From: Rostratula benghalensis
Lineage: Eukaryota > Chordata > Aves > Charadriiformes > Rostratulidae
Assembly: GCA_013399305.1 (NCBI GenBank)
Contig: VXAI01000021.1
Location: 7,282,794-7,346,793, forward strand
Reading direction: 5' to 3'
DNA: 64,000 nucleotides
How positions within the stretch are numbered: the first letter of the stretch is position 1; each line of letters begins with the position of its first letter. Positions 22,312 through 35,240 of the stretch are shown one piece after another. Both the position numbers and the translations under genes were made by a program. Under the pieces are notes generated by a model. That model saw only the letters and a list, made by a program, of their open reading frames with translations. It was not told the origin of the DNA and ran no database searches.

Positions 22312-25300
22312 CTGGTTCATGGAGGTATGCAAAGGAGTTCTCAAAACCTGGGTAGATCACTGCTCCAGCTTTTCACATTGCTTAGCGTATGACAATTATC
22401 AAAAGTATAAGATACATTAAATTCATTTAACAGTTACTACAAGTAAGCAGAAGGACTGAGTTCTTGCATTGTTTCCTGATGCGGTTAGATCAGGATTTAC
22501 TTCTCCACTTTCTCCTCCACTCTGTCATCATTGTTCACTCCTTTGAGTTTCCTAATTACTGTGAAGGACCCACTTCCTCTCCCCAGCCAAGAACTCTGTC
22601 ATGTCTACCTTGGCATCAAGCCTTATTTCTTGCTTCTTGTGCCATAGCACCTATTCTTTTTTTTCTGTTTGTTTTGTTTCATTCCTGGCAGATTTTTAAA
22701 CTGCTTTATTCTACACTATATTTAATAGTAGGTTAGCCTAATAAAACATGGTTGATTTGTATTCACAGGGTTAGTTCTTCTTTCTAGCCTGTTGTACAAA
22801 AGATATCTGGCAAGTTTATTTGGGACATATAATCCTGAAAAGCAGTGCTTATGTTGGACAAAATAGTAAGTAACCCAAGACAAAAGTAGTGGTATAAAAT
22901 GTACACCAGAAACTTTATTTCACTTGCTATTCTGTCTATTATAAACAAAAATGCACCCAAGTACAAGAAAAACCATGCAGATCACCTTTCAAAAATGGAA
23001 AAAAAAAGTGAACCATCATTAAGAATACAGTACCATTAAGCTTTCTTACATACGTACATATATTACTTATAAGAATAATTGACAAGGATATGAAAAGTAT
23101 TCATATTAGTGTATTAGGAAACACTAGGATTAAGACTGTGTATATTCATTACGGTATACATCTTTACTACATTCACATCTACTATTTCTTCTACATGATC
23201 CATGCCTTATTCAGAGTTAAGACAGATTGATTGCTCTCTTACTGAGCTGCTATCCACTATTTGATTTTCTTCTTATTTTTTCACTGGGGAAAAGCCAGTA
23301 CTGTACTCAGCAGACACTATTCCATTATGGCTTTAAGGAGGAATATTGGACTTTAGTGGGTCTAAATCTCCCTCCCTCTCCTCTTACATACAAATTATTT
23401 CATAGCAGAGGACATGCCTGTTCCATGAAACAGAGCAGAACACAGAGTTAATTTGATTATTCCAGTAACTCCACAGCAAACACAGCTCACACTGTCCACA
23501 TCAGAGTTATAAACTAACTTGGGTACCAAAGGCAGGTTAGAGCAGCACCATGGCCCACATAAAACTCTGGGCTCCTAGTGCAGCTAACCAGAGCTGACAT
23601 GCTGTCCTGCTTGCAGTGCCAAGCGTGGCTGAGGAGTATCTTCTTGCTGCACAGATATGGAGAGGGCTGACGGGCTCTTAGCCTCAAGCCTGGTTATTAT
23701 AGGAAGGATCAAACCTACAGAAAGTTTTATGCCTTAAACTTTACTACCACACAGCAACTTTGATACTCTTGACAGCCACAAATTAAAACATTGTAGAAAA
23801 AAAAGAAAAAAAACCCATTATTTAAGAAAGAAATCAAAATCAGTATGCTTTAATTAAGTGGTTTAATCCAAATGACATTTCTGGTGGAAGGGGTGAGATT
23901 TTTCAGTAGAGCTCTAGAGAGACTGCTTTATTGGTCTAAAACACTGGATAGACACTGGACAGTGGAGAATACACTTTATCTGAATCTGGCCTCAAGTGAC
24001 TCCTCTCAGATACCCTTGAGCAGCAATCCCTCTTGAAATCAAAACCTATGGTATATATGCCATCAGACTTTTTTACTGTTAAATCAAAGAGGTCCTCTTA
24101 CTAATGCAGTTCCTTAAAACAGGAGCTTCTTGCTTCTTAATAAACAGATAAACATGCTTAAATGTCAGAAAGCCAATAGGAAATTATGATCTTCGGTGAT
24201 ATCTGATGGAAGTATCAAAATCCATTTTTCTCATCCCATTCACTGTCATATAGTAAGGGTCACATGCAGGATTTTTAACTCATTAAGGCATGAAAGATAA
24301 CAGTGACATTCAGACATATCTTCATTGGCAATGTCTTTATTTCACATAAGTGAACATATTCGTTTTCATTCTTGACATGGCTTTAAATAATAATTTAAAA
24401 AGCGTTGGATATACTGTGTTCCTGTTAAAGATATTCTTAAGGCCCTAAATAATAATTACTGTTTGTATGTTACAAGCTCAATTATCTTTACAAATATAAT
24501 TTTAATTTATAAGATATTGTTTGGAAATAGGCACTGTCTGAATGACTGCACTCAGTAGATCTCTGTATATACTAAGAGAGCTGAAAGTCAGCCTGTAGCA
24601 TTCAGAAAATTTTCTTTACTAATTGATGCAGTGTTTCAGAGGAATGCTACAAGGACACAATAGCAGTGTTTTCACTTCTTAGTATTCTGCAACGCTGGAG
24701 AGCTTATTGGATTTTTCTCACATGCCTGTCATGCCCTAAAGGTTTCTAGATCATTAATGATCAATAGATCTGTTTAGATAAGAATGATAATTCAAACAAC
24801 TGAAAAACATATATGGTTTCTTGACAGGTCTGTGGTATAAGTTGCAAATGAATTCACTGTTTAGCCCTCCCCTGAGGAATAAATGTCTTATTTGAAGAGC
24901 AAGTTTTAGAATACCAGAGATGCTAGCTTGGTGATTCCATAATAACTGCAGCATAATATTTGGTTTATTTGTCCAAACACTTTACAAATATGCTTCCTTT
25001 AAATTTATGGAGGCCACCTAAGATCTGCTTAGACCTTTTGACCTCATTGTATATTTAGTTACCGCAGCAGCCCCTGCAGTTAAAGTGTAAAAATGTTCTC
25101 TCTTAAGGGGCTGCTCAGTGTCATCAGAGGTTATTTATAAGTCCAAAGCAGGCAAAACCCAAGATCCAAGAACACAAAATCCTTATTGTCCATACGTTTG
25201 AAGCCACCTTCAATCTCTGCTTAATGTTCATCATCCCTTTTACCCATCAACCATGCCTCCTGTATGCACACAGGCAATAACAGGCACAGATCTGGAGTTA

Positions 25301-25659
25301 GACCAAGCAGGGACTAAGCAAGCATGGGTTTGCCCAAAATAGCCTAGGAGGTCAAATGGTCAGCTGCATGCAGGAAGGACAGCCATGACAGTTCCACAGA
25401 ACAAAATACCCATCTAAGGAATTGCTTTCCTTCATATATTACACACACACCTTGCTCCTGCATATGCCACACATAAACACATGATTTTGTCTCCATCCAC
25501 CCATCCAACTGCTTTGCTTCCTCCTCTATATGGGACACATTCTCCAAAATTCCTTTTTGCCATCACCCAGTCCATCCTCACCAACAACACTCACACCCTG
25601 CACCACTAGAGATACCCTGCTATTCACTACCTTTTTATTTTCCTTTCTTCATGGAGAAA

Positions 25660-25860
25660 CTTCATAATTTATTTCCCTAGTTTATCTATATGTTCAGTAA
25701 TCTTAATGTTTATTATCAAGTTTACCAGTTGTTGAGAGGTCAGACTCATTCCTGGTCCATCATTCTTGGCATCCTTTCTAGGGCCAGTTTTGTGGACAGG
25801 ACAGACTTTTGCAATCTTCCTGCTTTTGTTACAGTTAAATAACTTTTAACTATTTTTTTT
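25660..25860 (-). mobile_element. Possible ancient CR1/L3-type LINE remnant
   Basis: On the plus strand the order GAGGTCAGACT, CCTGGTCCATCATTCTTGG, CCAGTTTTGTGGACAGGACA and TTTGCAATCTTCC follows, in degraded form, the order seen in CR1 (AGGCCTGTAGTTCC, GGATCCTCCTT, TTCTTGTAGATGGGC, TTTGCAATCTTCC), the segment that codes for PIYKKG in the RT. The match is visible only as spaced words and no reading frame remains. It could be a pre-avian CR1 or L3 fossil, or chance. Confidence 0.35.
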
Positions 25861-26561
25861 TTTTCATCCTACTCAAGATGCTCCTCAAATTTCCTGGTTA
25901 CCTTTGATCTGACTGTTCTCTTCTGAAGGACAAACTTTCCGTCGTAAATACCAATCCTTCCTACATTAAAATCACCTTAATTTTCTACTGAGCCACGCAG
26001 GGTTTTTACTGGACCACTCTGGGTTCTTTTCAAATTCCATTACAGAGGTTTTCTTGAGTTCTAATACAGTATTTTTGAAAATACTACTTCTAGGCTTCTT
26101 GCTTTCTAGCCTGCTCTTCCCTTAATGTTTTCTCTTAATTTTTCCCGGTTGCCTTATTAGTATGCAGTTCCCTTTCAATTGAACACTTCTGTTCCAGATT
26201 TGTTTTGTTTAGTCTCTCCTGCTGCCCTATTAAGCCTAATCATGTTGTAATTGCTAATACAGATCAGCTCTCTTACATACTTCTTGAGCTGGTCCTGCTC
26301 ACTGTTCAGCACCAAAGGCAGAACAGATCTTTCCTGGGATTGAAGATCAGTTGTTCCAGAAAGGAACTATTTACTACATCCAAAAAAATCCTTTCTACAT
26401 CCTGTTGTAGAGAATGAGTCATTAATTCTGTTGGTGGCCAAAACATCCCAGTGTTACTACCTGAATTTGCAGGTTCTCTAAACCCACTTAACATTGCTGA
26501 TCTCTATCCTCTGTCTATAACCTGATTGGGAGTGGGGGCAATTATACAGTCAGGATGCTAC

Positions 26562-26578
26562 TTTTTTTTTTTTTTTTT
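26562..26578. repeat. T17 homopolymer
   Basis: Seventeen consecutive T residues with no adjacent recognisable element. Confidence 0.85.
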
Positions 26579-27730
26579 CAGTATGATACTCCTAACCACA
26601 GGGATTTCATACCATTTTCTTTTTCAATGGCAATTTCATTCTGTTACACTTAATTTTAGACTCCAGAAACAATACCACACTTCCACATGCACATCTTATT
26701 CTGTCAATTTGTGTAAAAGCCGATAGCCTGGGAGCATCGCATCCACTGATAACTGTCTTTCTGCAAGGCCTCTGAGCTGCCTCTCTGTCAGGCTCATCAT
26801 ATGAAACCAGACATCCCAGTTCTCCCATCTCATTTTCCAGGCTTCTAGTACTGGCAAGTTTTGCCATTGGTCTGTTGCCAACTATATTGGACACATCGTC
26901 AACCGACGTAGGAAAGAGTGATTTGCTTTCTCAGTTTATTGCAGTTATGCTGCTTTCTTCCCAGCCTTTTCCAACATGCACAGAACATTAGCTACAGCCA
27001 TTTTGGGGTATCGCAGCCACCTGACATCTGTGCTCCTCTACATCTGTCAGCTTCCTCACAGTTTTTAGCACTTTTTTAAGTTTTTCAGGCCATCAGCCTG
27101 GCTCCTTTCTAACGTTTCAACCCCTCCTTCTTGTTCCTCCTCTTCTGAAATGTTCCCCAGTCCCTAATGTATGTAAAATATCTTACCCTAATATCTAAAC
27201 TAAATAATTTCTAACCAAATATTATGTTAATTTCTGTTCATGAAAAACAATTTATCATCATCTTAAAAACTCCCCCATCCATTACAGATTAGACTGCTGC
27301 CAGAGCACAGAATTTCTAAAACATTTTAATTTTATGAAAGGTTGTTAACAGGCAGCTGCCAGATTATTAGCAGACAGCTATATCCTATTTATCCAGACAA
27401 TAACAGTATCAACACTGTAATGCAAGCTTTTCCTGTACAACTCTATCAGTTTATCTCCATCACGCCCAGGAGGAATTCCAGTAGGGAAAAGGGATTCTAA
27501 CGAGTCCCATGAAGCCTCATTCATACCAAGTTGTTACAGATAATGATTCAGAGAGGGAGAAAAGGATGTGGGGCAGCAACCAGAAGCTGGGAATAATAAG
27601 GTATTAAACAACATGTGCCTGCTTGCAAAATTCACATAAATACCAGGTAAAACCCACATTCACAGGTGCTTCAGCTTCATCTTACAGGGTGATTACCATG
27701 CTCCAGCACACGTGTAGGAGGGTAAGTTCA

Positions 27731-27746
27731 GGTTGGTTGGTTGGTT
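27731..27746. repeat. (GGTT)4 simple repeat
   Basis: Four perfect GGTT units, just right of a plus-strand GTAAGT motif. Confidence 0.85.
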
Positions 27747-28544
27747 AATATTTAAAAAATAAAGAGTATCCTAGAAATGGTTTCTTAAGAGCAGAGCAGA
27801 TACCTTTTAACCTGCTGCACACCTGTGTTCCCATTTGGACCCTAGCTTCTGAAATCACAGGCACTAAGAGTGGAGGGAGGACTGTTAGAGGTATAGAATC
27901 TATACAAAGGCATATCACAAGCAGTAATGTTGTAGCCAACAGCAGTTCAACTTTAAAATAAAATTCTATCTTTGCACCTCTTGAAAGAATTATCTTTCCT
28001 ATGACTAGAGTAGGCAAATCATTTTGCCCCTCTTGTCTCTTTAGTTTGACTTGTGGAGTTATTCACCAAACTGTATATAGTGGCATATCTGATTTACATT
28101 GTGAAAGGTATATAGTAAAAAAATAATCTCATTCAACAGAAAGTACACCATTTGAAAATATCCCATCACTTCCCAGAGCTGCTCAGTCATATGGTAACTG
28201 GCACGGGGTAGATGAACACTAGGAATAAACTCGTATTCCACATCTGTACAATTTGTGGTTTGGAGTATCTATTGCAATGTAAAAAGAATTTCCATATCAG
28301 TCAGATCAGAGAGAACCAGTAAGGGAAGCCAGAGCTGCAGAAAGCATTCTGAAAGATGGGTAAGATTTAACGGTCTCATCTCCATGTTGGAGAAATGTCA
28401 TAAAGCCTCCATCACACCTGGATGAGGCACTGCTATAAACTAAGAATCAGAATGAGGAAAGGGTAAACCAAACATTGATTGTACTGTCTAGTTACTCCTT
28501 GTAGGAATATGCCACTGGTTCCATGACAACAAAGATATTTATAC

Positions 28545-28671
28545 CTTTGAAAGCAAGTCTGTATCTTAATACCACAGTTTGCCTTCGTGGGCCAAGGATA
28601 ATTTCAAAATGTTTTGCCAGAAAGACCTTCAGCTGTTTAAGGGATGAGGTTTGCATTGATTCACAAATGAC
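28545..28671 (-). other. Candidate minus-strand exon (unrecognised)
   Basis: A 127-base segment is open in one frame on minus from AAATTGCAG to AAAG|GTATAAATA. It reads through KQLKVFLAKHFEIILGP and RQTVVLRYRLAFK. The frame also extends about 20 codons upstream, so another acceptor is possible. The text looks protein-like, but the acceptor has a weak pyrimidine tract and I recognise no family. Confidence 0.25.
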
Positions 28672-28816
28672 CTGCAATTTGGCAACATATTTGAGAAGTG
28701 ACATTCTCCAGGATGGTAACTGCCAGCAGTGCTGGGTGCTTTAACCAATGGTGAATGCAGGAAGACTGATCGATCGGTTTTGAAGTGCTTATTGTGCATC
28801 AGGGAAACATACTTAC

Positions 28817-28925
28817 TGATCCTTAAAATTAAAATAATTATAATCTGTGCCCCTTCCCTTCAAGCACCACACATTTAATAAAACTAGTACCTTGGTGAGT
28901 CTATCATCTGTCACTTCTGTATGGC
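28817..28925 (-). other. Candidate minus-strand exon (unrecognised)
   Basis: A 109-base segment on minus runs from an acceptor (CATGCTGTCCTCAG) to a strong donor (TCA|GTAAGTATG) and is open for 35 codons, including VTDDRLTKVLVLLNVWCLKG. It lies 145 bases upstream of the candidate at 28545-28671. The two join in frame only if the second exon starts at a different, weaker acceptor. No family is recognised. Confidence 0.25.
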
Positions 28926-30589
28926 CTGAGGACAGCATGTGCATTTTGACTTCAACATTACACCTATGCATCATAAAGGAAGGATTTTCTTGGATACATA
29001 CATATTGATTCAAAGAATGAAACTAATGTCTTAGAGTTTAATGACCTGAAAGTTTCAGTGAACTTTTCAGTCCTTTTGTAATATCCATTTTATCCTCAAT
29101 AAGCAACTCTCAGTCTCTCAAAACTGTCTTATATCCAAATTTAGAGTTCTTGCATATCCCTCAAAATTTAAGCGGGATTTGCATGATGTCTGTTCTGAAA
29201 ATGATAATGACATAAAGATACACTGATATTCATTACACTGGGCATTTTCCACGTATTTCTTCCCAATGCCTTTCTTTGCCCAGCTCAGCACCATATTTTT
29301 GCGGCCATAATTCCCAGAAGCGAGATCCCATCACATACCCTTTGCCTTGAGCAGAGCCCCGCAGTCCCATCATCTTCTCTACCTAAGCTCCAGTACCGAT
29401 GTGGCTGGGAGGTGAGCTCAAGCCAATTAAACATCCCAATTTCTCAACTTATTTTTCAGATTGTGGATAACTATGCAGAGCTGCTATATACAGCATCTAT
29501 GCTCATGGCAGCACAAAGAAAGTGACAGAATGAAATGGTCAAGTCTAAATTCTCCTTTCAGCAACAGCCCAGAGAAGTTACATTAAAGAGATGAGTCACT
29601 ACTTCATCAGAGAAAAATACATATTGTCAAATAACAAGATCTCAGTTTACAAGTTCCCACTTTTGGAAATGGTATCTCCAGTAATGTCAGGAAGCAAAAG
29701 GTTTTGTTTTAATAGCAGAACAAATGGCAAAAGATGCAGCTCCTACAGGTCTTCATACACCGTGGTCTTCTGACAATTTCACTGGTAATGCAGTTGCAAA
29801 GGCACACCAGAACGTGGCAGATTTTTAAAAATCAGTAGAATGGGGTTTCTTGTGTTTGATCTTCATTGAGAAGGAATAATTATATAATTCACTGCATTGT
29901 GTACAAACAGTCAGTTTAGGACAGACAGTAATAGAGCACCTGAGTGAAGAAGCAGGACAGAAGGATTTAAAAACAATTCACCCTCTAATGATACATTCTG
30001 ATGTGGTGGAATGAGACAGAATTCAAAATACTTTAGAATATTATCAGAGACTACAATTTGTTCATAGCTGGCTACTGAAAATTAGACAAAATATTATTTA
30101 TGTTCCCGATTGTCAAAAGGGCTGAGAATCGTACTGCTACGCCTGAAAGTTTTTCTCTACATAAGAACTGTGAGATTGAATTGGACAGGAAAGTCCAGCA
30201 AGGCCTGTTAATAAATATAGCAGTACAAAACAGCCCTTTATTGCAATCAGACTTGAATTTTCATTTTTGAGGTGTTTTTCTTGTCTTCCATCTTGCCTCA
30301 TTCCTGAGTGCACATGCAGAATACATTTCGAACCACCTAAATTTTTGTCAGAATTGAGTAGGAATCTACTATGAAAGCATCACAATATAAAGAATAAACA
30401 ACGCCATCCCAATGTTTTGAACAGCCACCTAGGTAACAGAACTGCAGTCACTACACTCACTGCTCCAAGCAGTCTCATGGGCTTTATCACCTACAATACT
30501 GGCACAAACCAACCTACCAGGAGACCAAGAGCAATGTTCCTGCTTGCTCTCTGCAATATCCTGATTGTACTGCTGAAAATAGCACTTAC

Positions 30590-30620
30590 CTGAAGATGCA
30601 GATTTGTCTAATGCAGAACA
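30590..30620 (-). other. Candidate 31-base micro-exon
   Basis: On the minus strand a textbook acceptor (TTCTCTAATATTTTCCTGTG then CACTGCCCCAG) and a perfect donor (TTCAG|GTAAGTGC) lie 31 bases apart. One frame reads CSALDKSASS. As a pair of splice sites it is the best-formed in the window. A 31-base segment has no statistical coding signal of its own, so it could also be a cryptic exon. Confidence 0.3.
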
Positions 30621-31720
30621 CTGGGGCAGTGACACAGGAAAATATTAGAGAAGTGAATTATGTGTTAAATGCAAATGAAGGCCCAAAAACTAAGTCTTTC
30701 ACTGCAATCACAGGAAAATAATTACGTGTATTACATTCATTTGTTCCCTTCAGTGTTGCTACAGAAGTAATACAAAAGTTCTTATTCATTTTGTCTTATG
30801 TAAACATGAAAGGATTCATCCTGACATTATGATAAATGCTGAAACATAATTTTAACATAAACTTGTTTATATGAGAAATCTGCTGACAGAGTACATGCTT
30901 CTTCATTTTATGGGGGGAGAGGGGGCTTTGCATTCTCTCTTCCCCAGACTCTCAGCCAGGTCTGCTATCAATTACACCCATACAAAAGAAGAGTAAGTTC
31001 AATAAAGCCCGTATGAATTCATCATTCTAACTACCTAAGAGGCAATATGTAATAGTAATCTGATTTTGACAAAGCTAGTAGATCAGAATAATAAAATTTT
31101 AAACCAAAGTTATCTATATTGTCTAAGGAAAAGACTACTAGTTTTAGAACAGATAGCACAGTATATATGATTCTTTCTACTTGACTATGCAAAATTACTT
31201 TTGTTAGCAGAAGGAATCTGGCTGTGTTTACTCAGTTTAAGTTAACAAGAAGGGACCTTTCCTTTGCTTTCCTTTTCCGTAATGTCCACTGTCAAACAAG
31301 CCCCAACAAGAACTTTGTTTTCCCACAGACACCCTTCTGCTCTACTTCAGTTGTTCTGCAACTCTTAACCAGAGCTTGGAAGTGTCCTGCACGGTACAGT
31401 GACCTCTACCAACTTGATTCAGGTAAGCTCACTACTGTATGACCAAAGCAAAAAAGAAAAAAAGTCTACCATGGCTTAAACTACTGGTCACACAGTAAAG
31501 CGACTTAAGCACCAGAGACAGAAGTCTCAAACCACTTCTAAAAAGAATTGCCTTCTGTTCCAGAAGTAAGCATATGCTCAAGGAAAGACAAGCTAATCCC
31601 AGTGTACAGTGGTAAGACAATTTACCCAGTGGCAAAAATATTCTGTGTAACTCCCAAGAATATTTGGTTTGATTTCTCCCCTTTTGAATATTAGAATTTA
31701 AAAAGCCTAACATGGACTTC

Positions 31721-31746
31721 TTTTTTTTTAAAAAAAAAAAAAAAAA
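31721..31746. repeat. T9A17 tract
   Basis: Nine T followed by seventeen A, a self-complementary homopolymer junction. A shorter version lies at 35222-35240. Confidence 0.85.
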
Positions 31747-33363
31747 GTCTTTTACCTCTTAAAATGTAGTGCAACTATTTTGCTAAATAGCGCTGTAAAA
31801 ACAAAGCAAGTTAAATATTGGATTAGCAGATGACAGCTCTTCAAAAATATCCTCATTAAAGTTTCTCAGAGCACCAGAAAGATGTTTTCTGTTTCAAAAA
31901 TTAAGTTATGAGGAAAGCTTCCTCCCTCTTACATATCCTTGAGGACCTGAGAATACTGTTGTGGGTGGCAATGTGTTAGCAAAGCAAATACCAGCAAACT
32001 GCCTCCCCTCACACAAGTGATTGATTTATTAGTTTAATAGAGATGTAAATTGAGAAAAATGTTCCTCAAGCCTTAACAGTGAACTACAAGCAAAAATAGG
32101 CAACAAGCTCAGATGCAGATTTGAAAATATAAAAGCTTATGAAATGCAGCATATGTTACATATTTCTGTCAGCAGCCCACAGAAAATCTGACCGTTGTGA
32201 TTTCCAGCTATGTAACACAGTCCTTGAATTCTGGTGACAAAGCCTTGTGACTTTAGTGTTGGGTGCCCTTACCTTCAGCTGTAGGGAGCACATATGTGGA
32301 TCTTATTTTATTTTGCTTAATTTAAAACAGAAGTTTGCCAGTACAAGGGAGCTAAAAACAGTGCTGTAAGGCACTAAACCAAGAGAGGATCTTGCAGCCA
32401 TATCTCAAAACCAAAATTCTTTGCAATCACTTGGTGCTTCTATATTTACAGAATTCAGAAAGCCACCAATGTCTGTAATTGGATTGTACAAGATATAAAG
32501 TGCTGTTAATGGTATAATTCCTCTCTCATTCCCAAAAGTTTCCTTAAATACTTTATATATCTAAATACATCATGTCATACCACCTATTTTTTTTTCTATG
32601 TAAGACTCTGTTTCTGACATATCATGGCATTTCTGTTTAGAGTTTCTTCTTTCTTCCCATCCTTGCAAATTTAACAGGACATTTGTTAGCTAACTCCTCT
32701 TTTCTGTGAAAGGGAGAAAGCAAGCTGTATCAGAAGAGGATAGATGTTATCTAACAGCCTGCAGCCGACGTTTGCCAGCTGCACACAGCCTTTGGCCTGT
32801 AAATATCTGTAAGGTTTTCAAGAGATAAATTCATTTCTCCCTCATGATTAATTACATTTGTGTAACACAAACCAGTTTCTAAGTAAAACCTTAATACTTC
32901 AGCCATGATGTAAGTATTATAAGTATTTAAGAGTTATTAAAATTGGACAACTCAAGGCATTTTGGAGATAGAAGCTGGGGCACAGAGAGTTTATCCTCAG
33001 GTGGGTAATTCTGTTTCAATTACCTGAAAATATTCAGCTTGGGTTCAATGCATGTTTTTCATCCAGGGTTGCATCAACATTGAAGCAAATATGTTTTTTC
33101 ATTGCAAATAATAATAGGCTTTTATTCAAGAAGGGACGGAGTGGATTTCAACATTAAGATTGTTTAAAAAAAGATTATTTTTTTTTTTTGTGGATGAAAC
33201 TAATTCTGTCATGTGAAGAGTATAGTCTTTAATTGAAAAGAAAAAGCATATAGTTGAAATATTTCCAACCATTTCTAAGTCTTACACACCTGGAACACCA
33301 TATCTCTTTTCCATCTCTCACTAAATGCTGGCAAATGCAGCAAGCAAAAGGCCAAATACTCAC

Positions 33364-33448
33364 TGAAATTCAGCAATATCTCTGTAGGCCTTCAAATCCC
33401 GTGGCTTTAAAAACAAGTCAGGCATATCTTCTGCAGCCTTGTCCACAG
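33364..33448 (-). other. Candidate minus-strand exon (unrecognised)
   Basis: An 85-base segment on minus runs from an acceptor (TTGTCTCATTTCTCCTGAG) to a strong donor (TTTCA|GTGAGTATT). One frame is open throughout and includes AEDMPDLFLKPRDLKAYRDI. A stop codon overlaps the acceptor AG, so the frame closes just upstream. A stronger acceptor 150 bases upstream (TTTCTCTTGCCTTGCAG) reads into a different, shorter frame. The peptide is not recognised. Confidence 0.25.
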
Positions 33449-35221
33449 CTCAGGAGAAATGAGACAACACCAAACACATGGGACTGGCCTCATAATATTG
33501 GTCTTTCATTCTTGTGGTAGCTTTTGTTTTTAAAGCAGTGATTGTTCTTACTACCTCTGGTGCAATAGTGAAGAACACACTAGAGAATGGTCTTTGCCCT
33601 ACCTCCTGCTGCAAGGCAAGAGAAAGGAAACAGAAAAGAGGAGGCAAGAGCAGTGAGGGAAAAGTGGCTTCACCCTGCCAGCATATCACAACCAACAGCT
33701 TGTTTCAACTCTGCAACACCTTTTAAAGGTCAACTTTCATTAGCTTCTGCAAACCCTCTGACCTCTAGAATGTCTTTAATATGTTAATCTTTATCAAGTG
33801 TGGTCTTTTCACTAGTATGTCAACTGTCTATCCCTTCCTACCACAATTCTTAGAGATTTTGCAGACAATTTTTAATTACAGGTCTGAGCTCTGTACTCAC
33901 CAGAAACAGAAGTCAAGTAATACTGATGTGCTTCACAAAAACAACTTGTTTTTACAACTGAACAAAACCCAAAAATCCCCGAGCTTCCAAAGTCCCCGTT
34001 ATGTCCATGAAGGTCAGCAGTCTTCTGAATTTAAAAGCAATTCAACGTACTTCAAGAGTGCTAAAACACTTCTTCCTCCTTCTGATAGTCTAGAAGCATA
34101 TGCATGTGCAATGTCTGCCTATCAGATTAAATGCACTAAATGCTTAACATGCATTAAATATTACTGAAGAAGCAAGCACTGAACTCTGGCACTTGACAGT
34201 ATTTTTCTTGCCTTGCCCTTCTCTGTCAGAATTAAACCCATAAGCTGTATCCTCAGCCTTTCTTTTCTAGAAAACAATCAGACTAAAATTAGTTTTTATG
34301 CTGTGGAGATAAATATGATCACTTTCAGTGAGAAGACTACAACCCAAGAAATCAAACTTGTTTACTTGCTTCAGTCTTTTAAAGTAATGTAGCAGCAAAT
34401 TTTAAAGTATTGATATAGAAAATGATCTACAAAGCAGAGATCTCAACCAAAAGCGATGCGTGCCCTAGTTCTACAGCGATCCAGGCTGTGTACGCCTGAT
34501 GGCCTTGTCTACTGCTGACTCATAGGACCACACGCTACTTGGAAGCAGTATCTTGATGTAGCTAGTATTAAATTCTCTAGTCTCCCAGATTCTTGTCTCA
34601 GGAGCACATTTAAAAGTAATTAGTTAATGAACTTGAAAGGAAAGGGAAACTCAATTAATTCTAGAATCCAGTTTACCATAAATTTAGCAGTTTTTCAGAA
34701 AAATGTCATTTGCCTGAATCAACATGCACACTGGCTACGTCACTACAAACTTAGAATCTCTCTTCAGCTTGAAAAAAATCAAATTTACTGAGCCAAGTCA
34801 ATAAATAATGCTGTTTAGCTCCTTTCCAAATTCATTTACAAGTAATCATGCAGACATTAAGCAGTTTTATAACTGATACCTAGTGACTACATAATAATAC
34901 ATTCATTAGAATTAATAATTCCTGTTATGCTAGTAAATGGACTAGCATGGTTCATCACCATCCCTAGTAGTTTCTTTATGAACTAAAAAGGATGATTGGT
35001 ATACCATGGGAACAAGGCTTCTTTAAGGCAGTGTTTCTCATTTCTGCAAAATACTGTTCAAATACAGATGTCATGGGCCTGGCGTGTCATGTTATGACAG
35101 ACTCATTCTCCCAAGTTTTGTCTGGAGAGTGCAGTGACTACAGCAGACTGAAACAAGGAGAAACCTACAAATCTTTTTTAAAAAAGTACAAAAATAAGGT
35201 ATTATCCATACATATTACTCA

Positions 35222-35240
35222 TTTTTTTTAAAAAAAAAAA
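35222..35240. repeat. T8A11 tract
   Basis: Eight T followed by eleven A, similar in form to the tract at 31721-31746. Confidence 0.85.

Larger units (their letters stand above)
18496..25659. other. Unique DNA, no recognised gene
   Basis: The first 480 bases right of the island stay moderately GC-rich (18680-18970), then the sequence returns to AT-rich. Two candidate minus-strand exons (18673-18715, 22266-22311) are listed separately. A minus-strand frame of 100 codons at 20303-20605 has no usable splice sites. Segments near 22.08-22.23 and 24.34-24.56 kb are dense in homeodomain-like TAAT motifs. Confidence 0.5.
25861..28544. other. Pyrimidine-biased gene-free DNA
   Basis: The plus strand is C+T rich from roughly 25.5 to 27.3 kb, beginning at the possible LINE remnant. 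It may be a larger, unrecognisable fossil element. It contains a T17 run (26562-26578) and a (GGTT)4 run (27731-27746). A minus-strand frame of 95 codons at 26607-26894 overlaps another of 61 codons and neither matches a known family. Confidence 0.45.
28926..33363. other. Unique DNA, no recognised gene
   Basis: Apart from one candidate micro-exon at 30590-30620 and a T/A palindromic run at 31721-31746, nothing was recognised. No CR1 copy and no CpG cluster. Confidence 0.5.

Noticed and set aside
27688..27721. Plus-strand exon-like segment with good acceptor and GTAAGT donor
   Set aside because: Kept only as a control: it shows that well-formed short exon-like segments also occur on the plus strand, so the minus-strand series cannot be taken at face value.
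33781..34167. Plus-strand open frame of 128 codons
   Set aside because: It has an acceptor-like TTTTTAATTACAG near 33880, but no convincing donor, no recognised domain, and frames this long are expected a few times by chance in AT-rich DNA.
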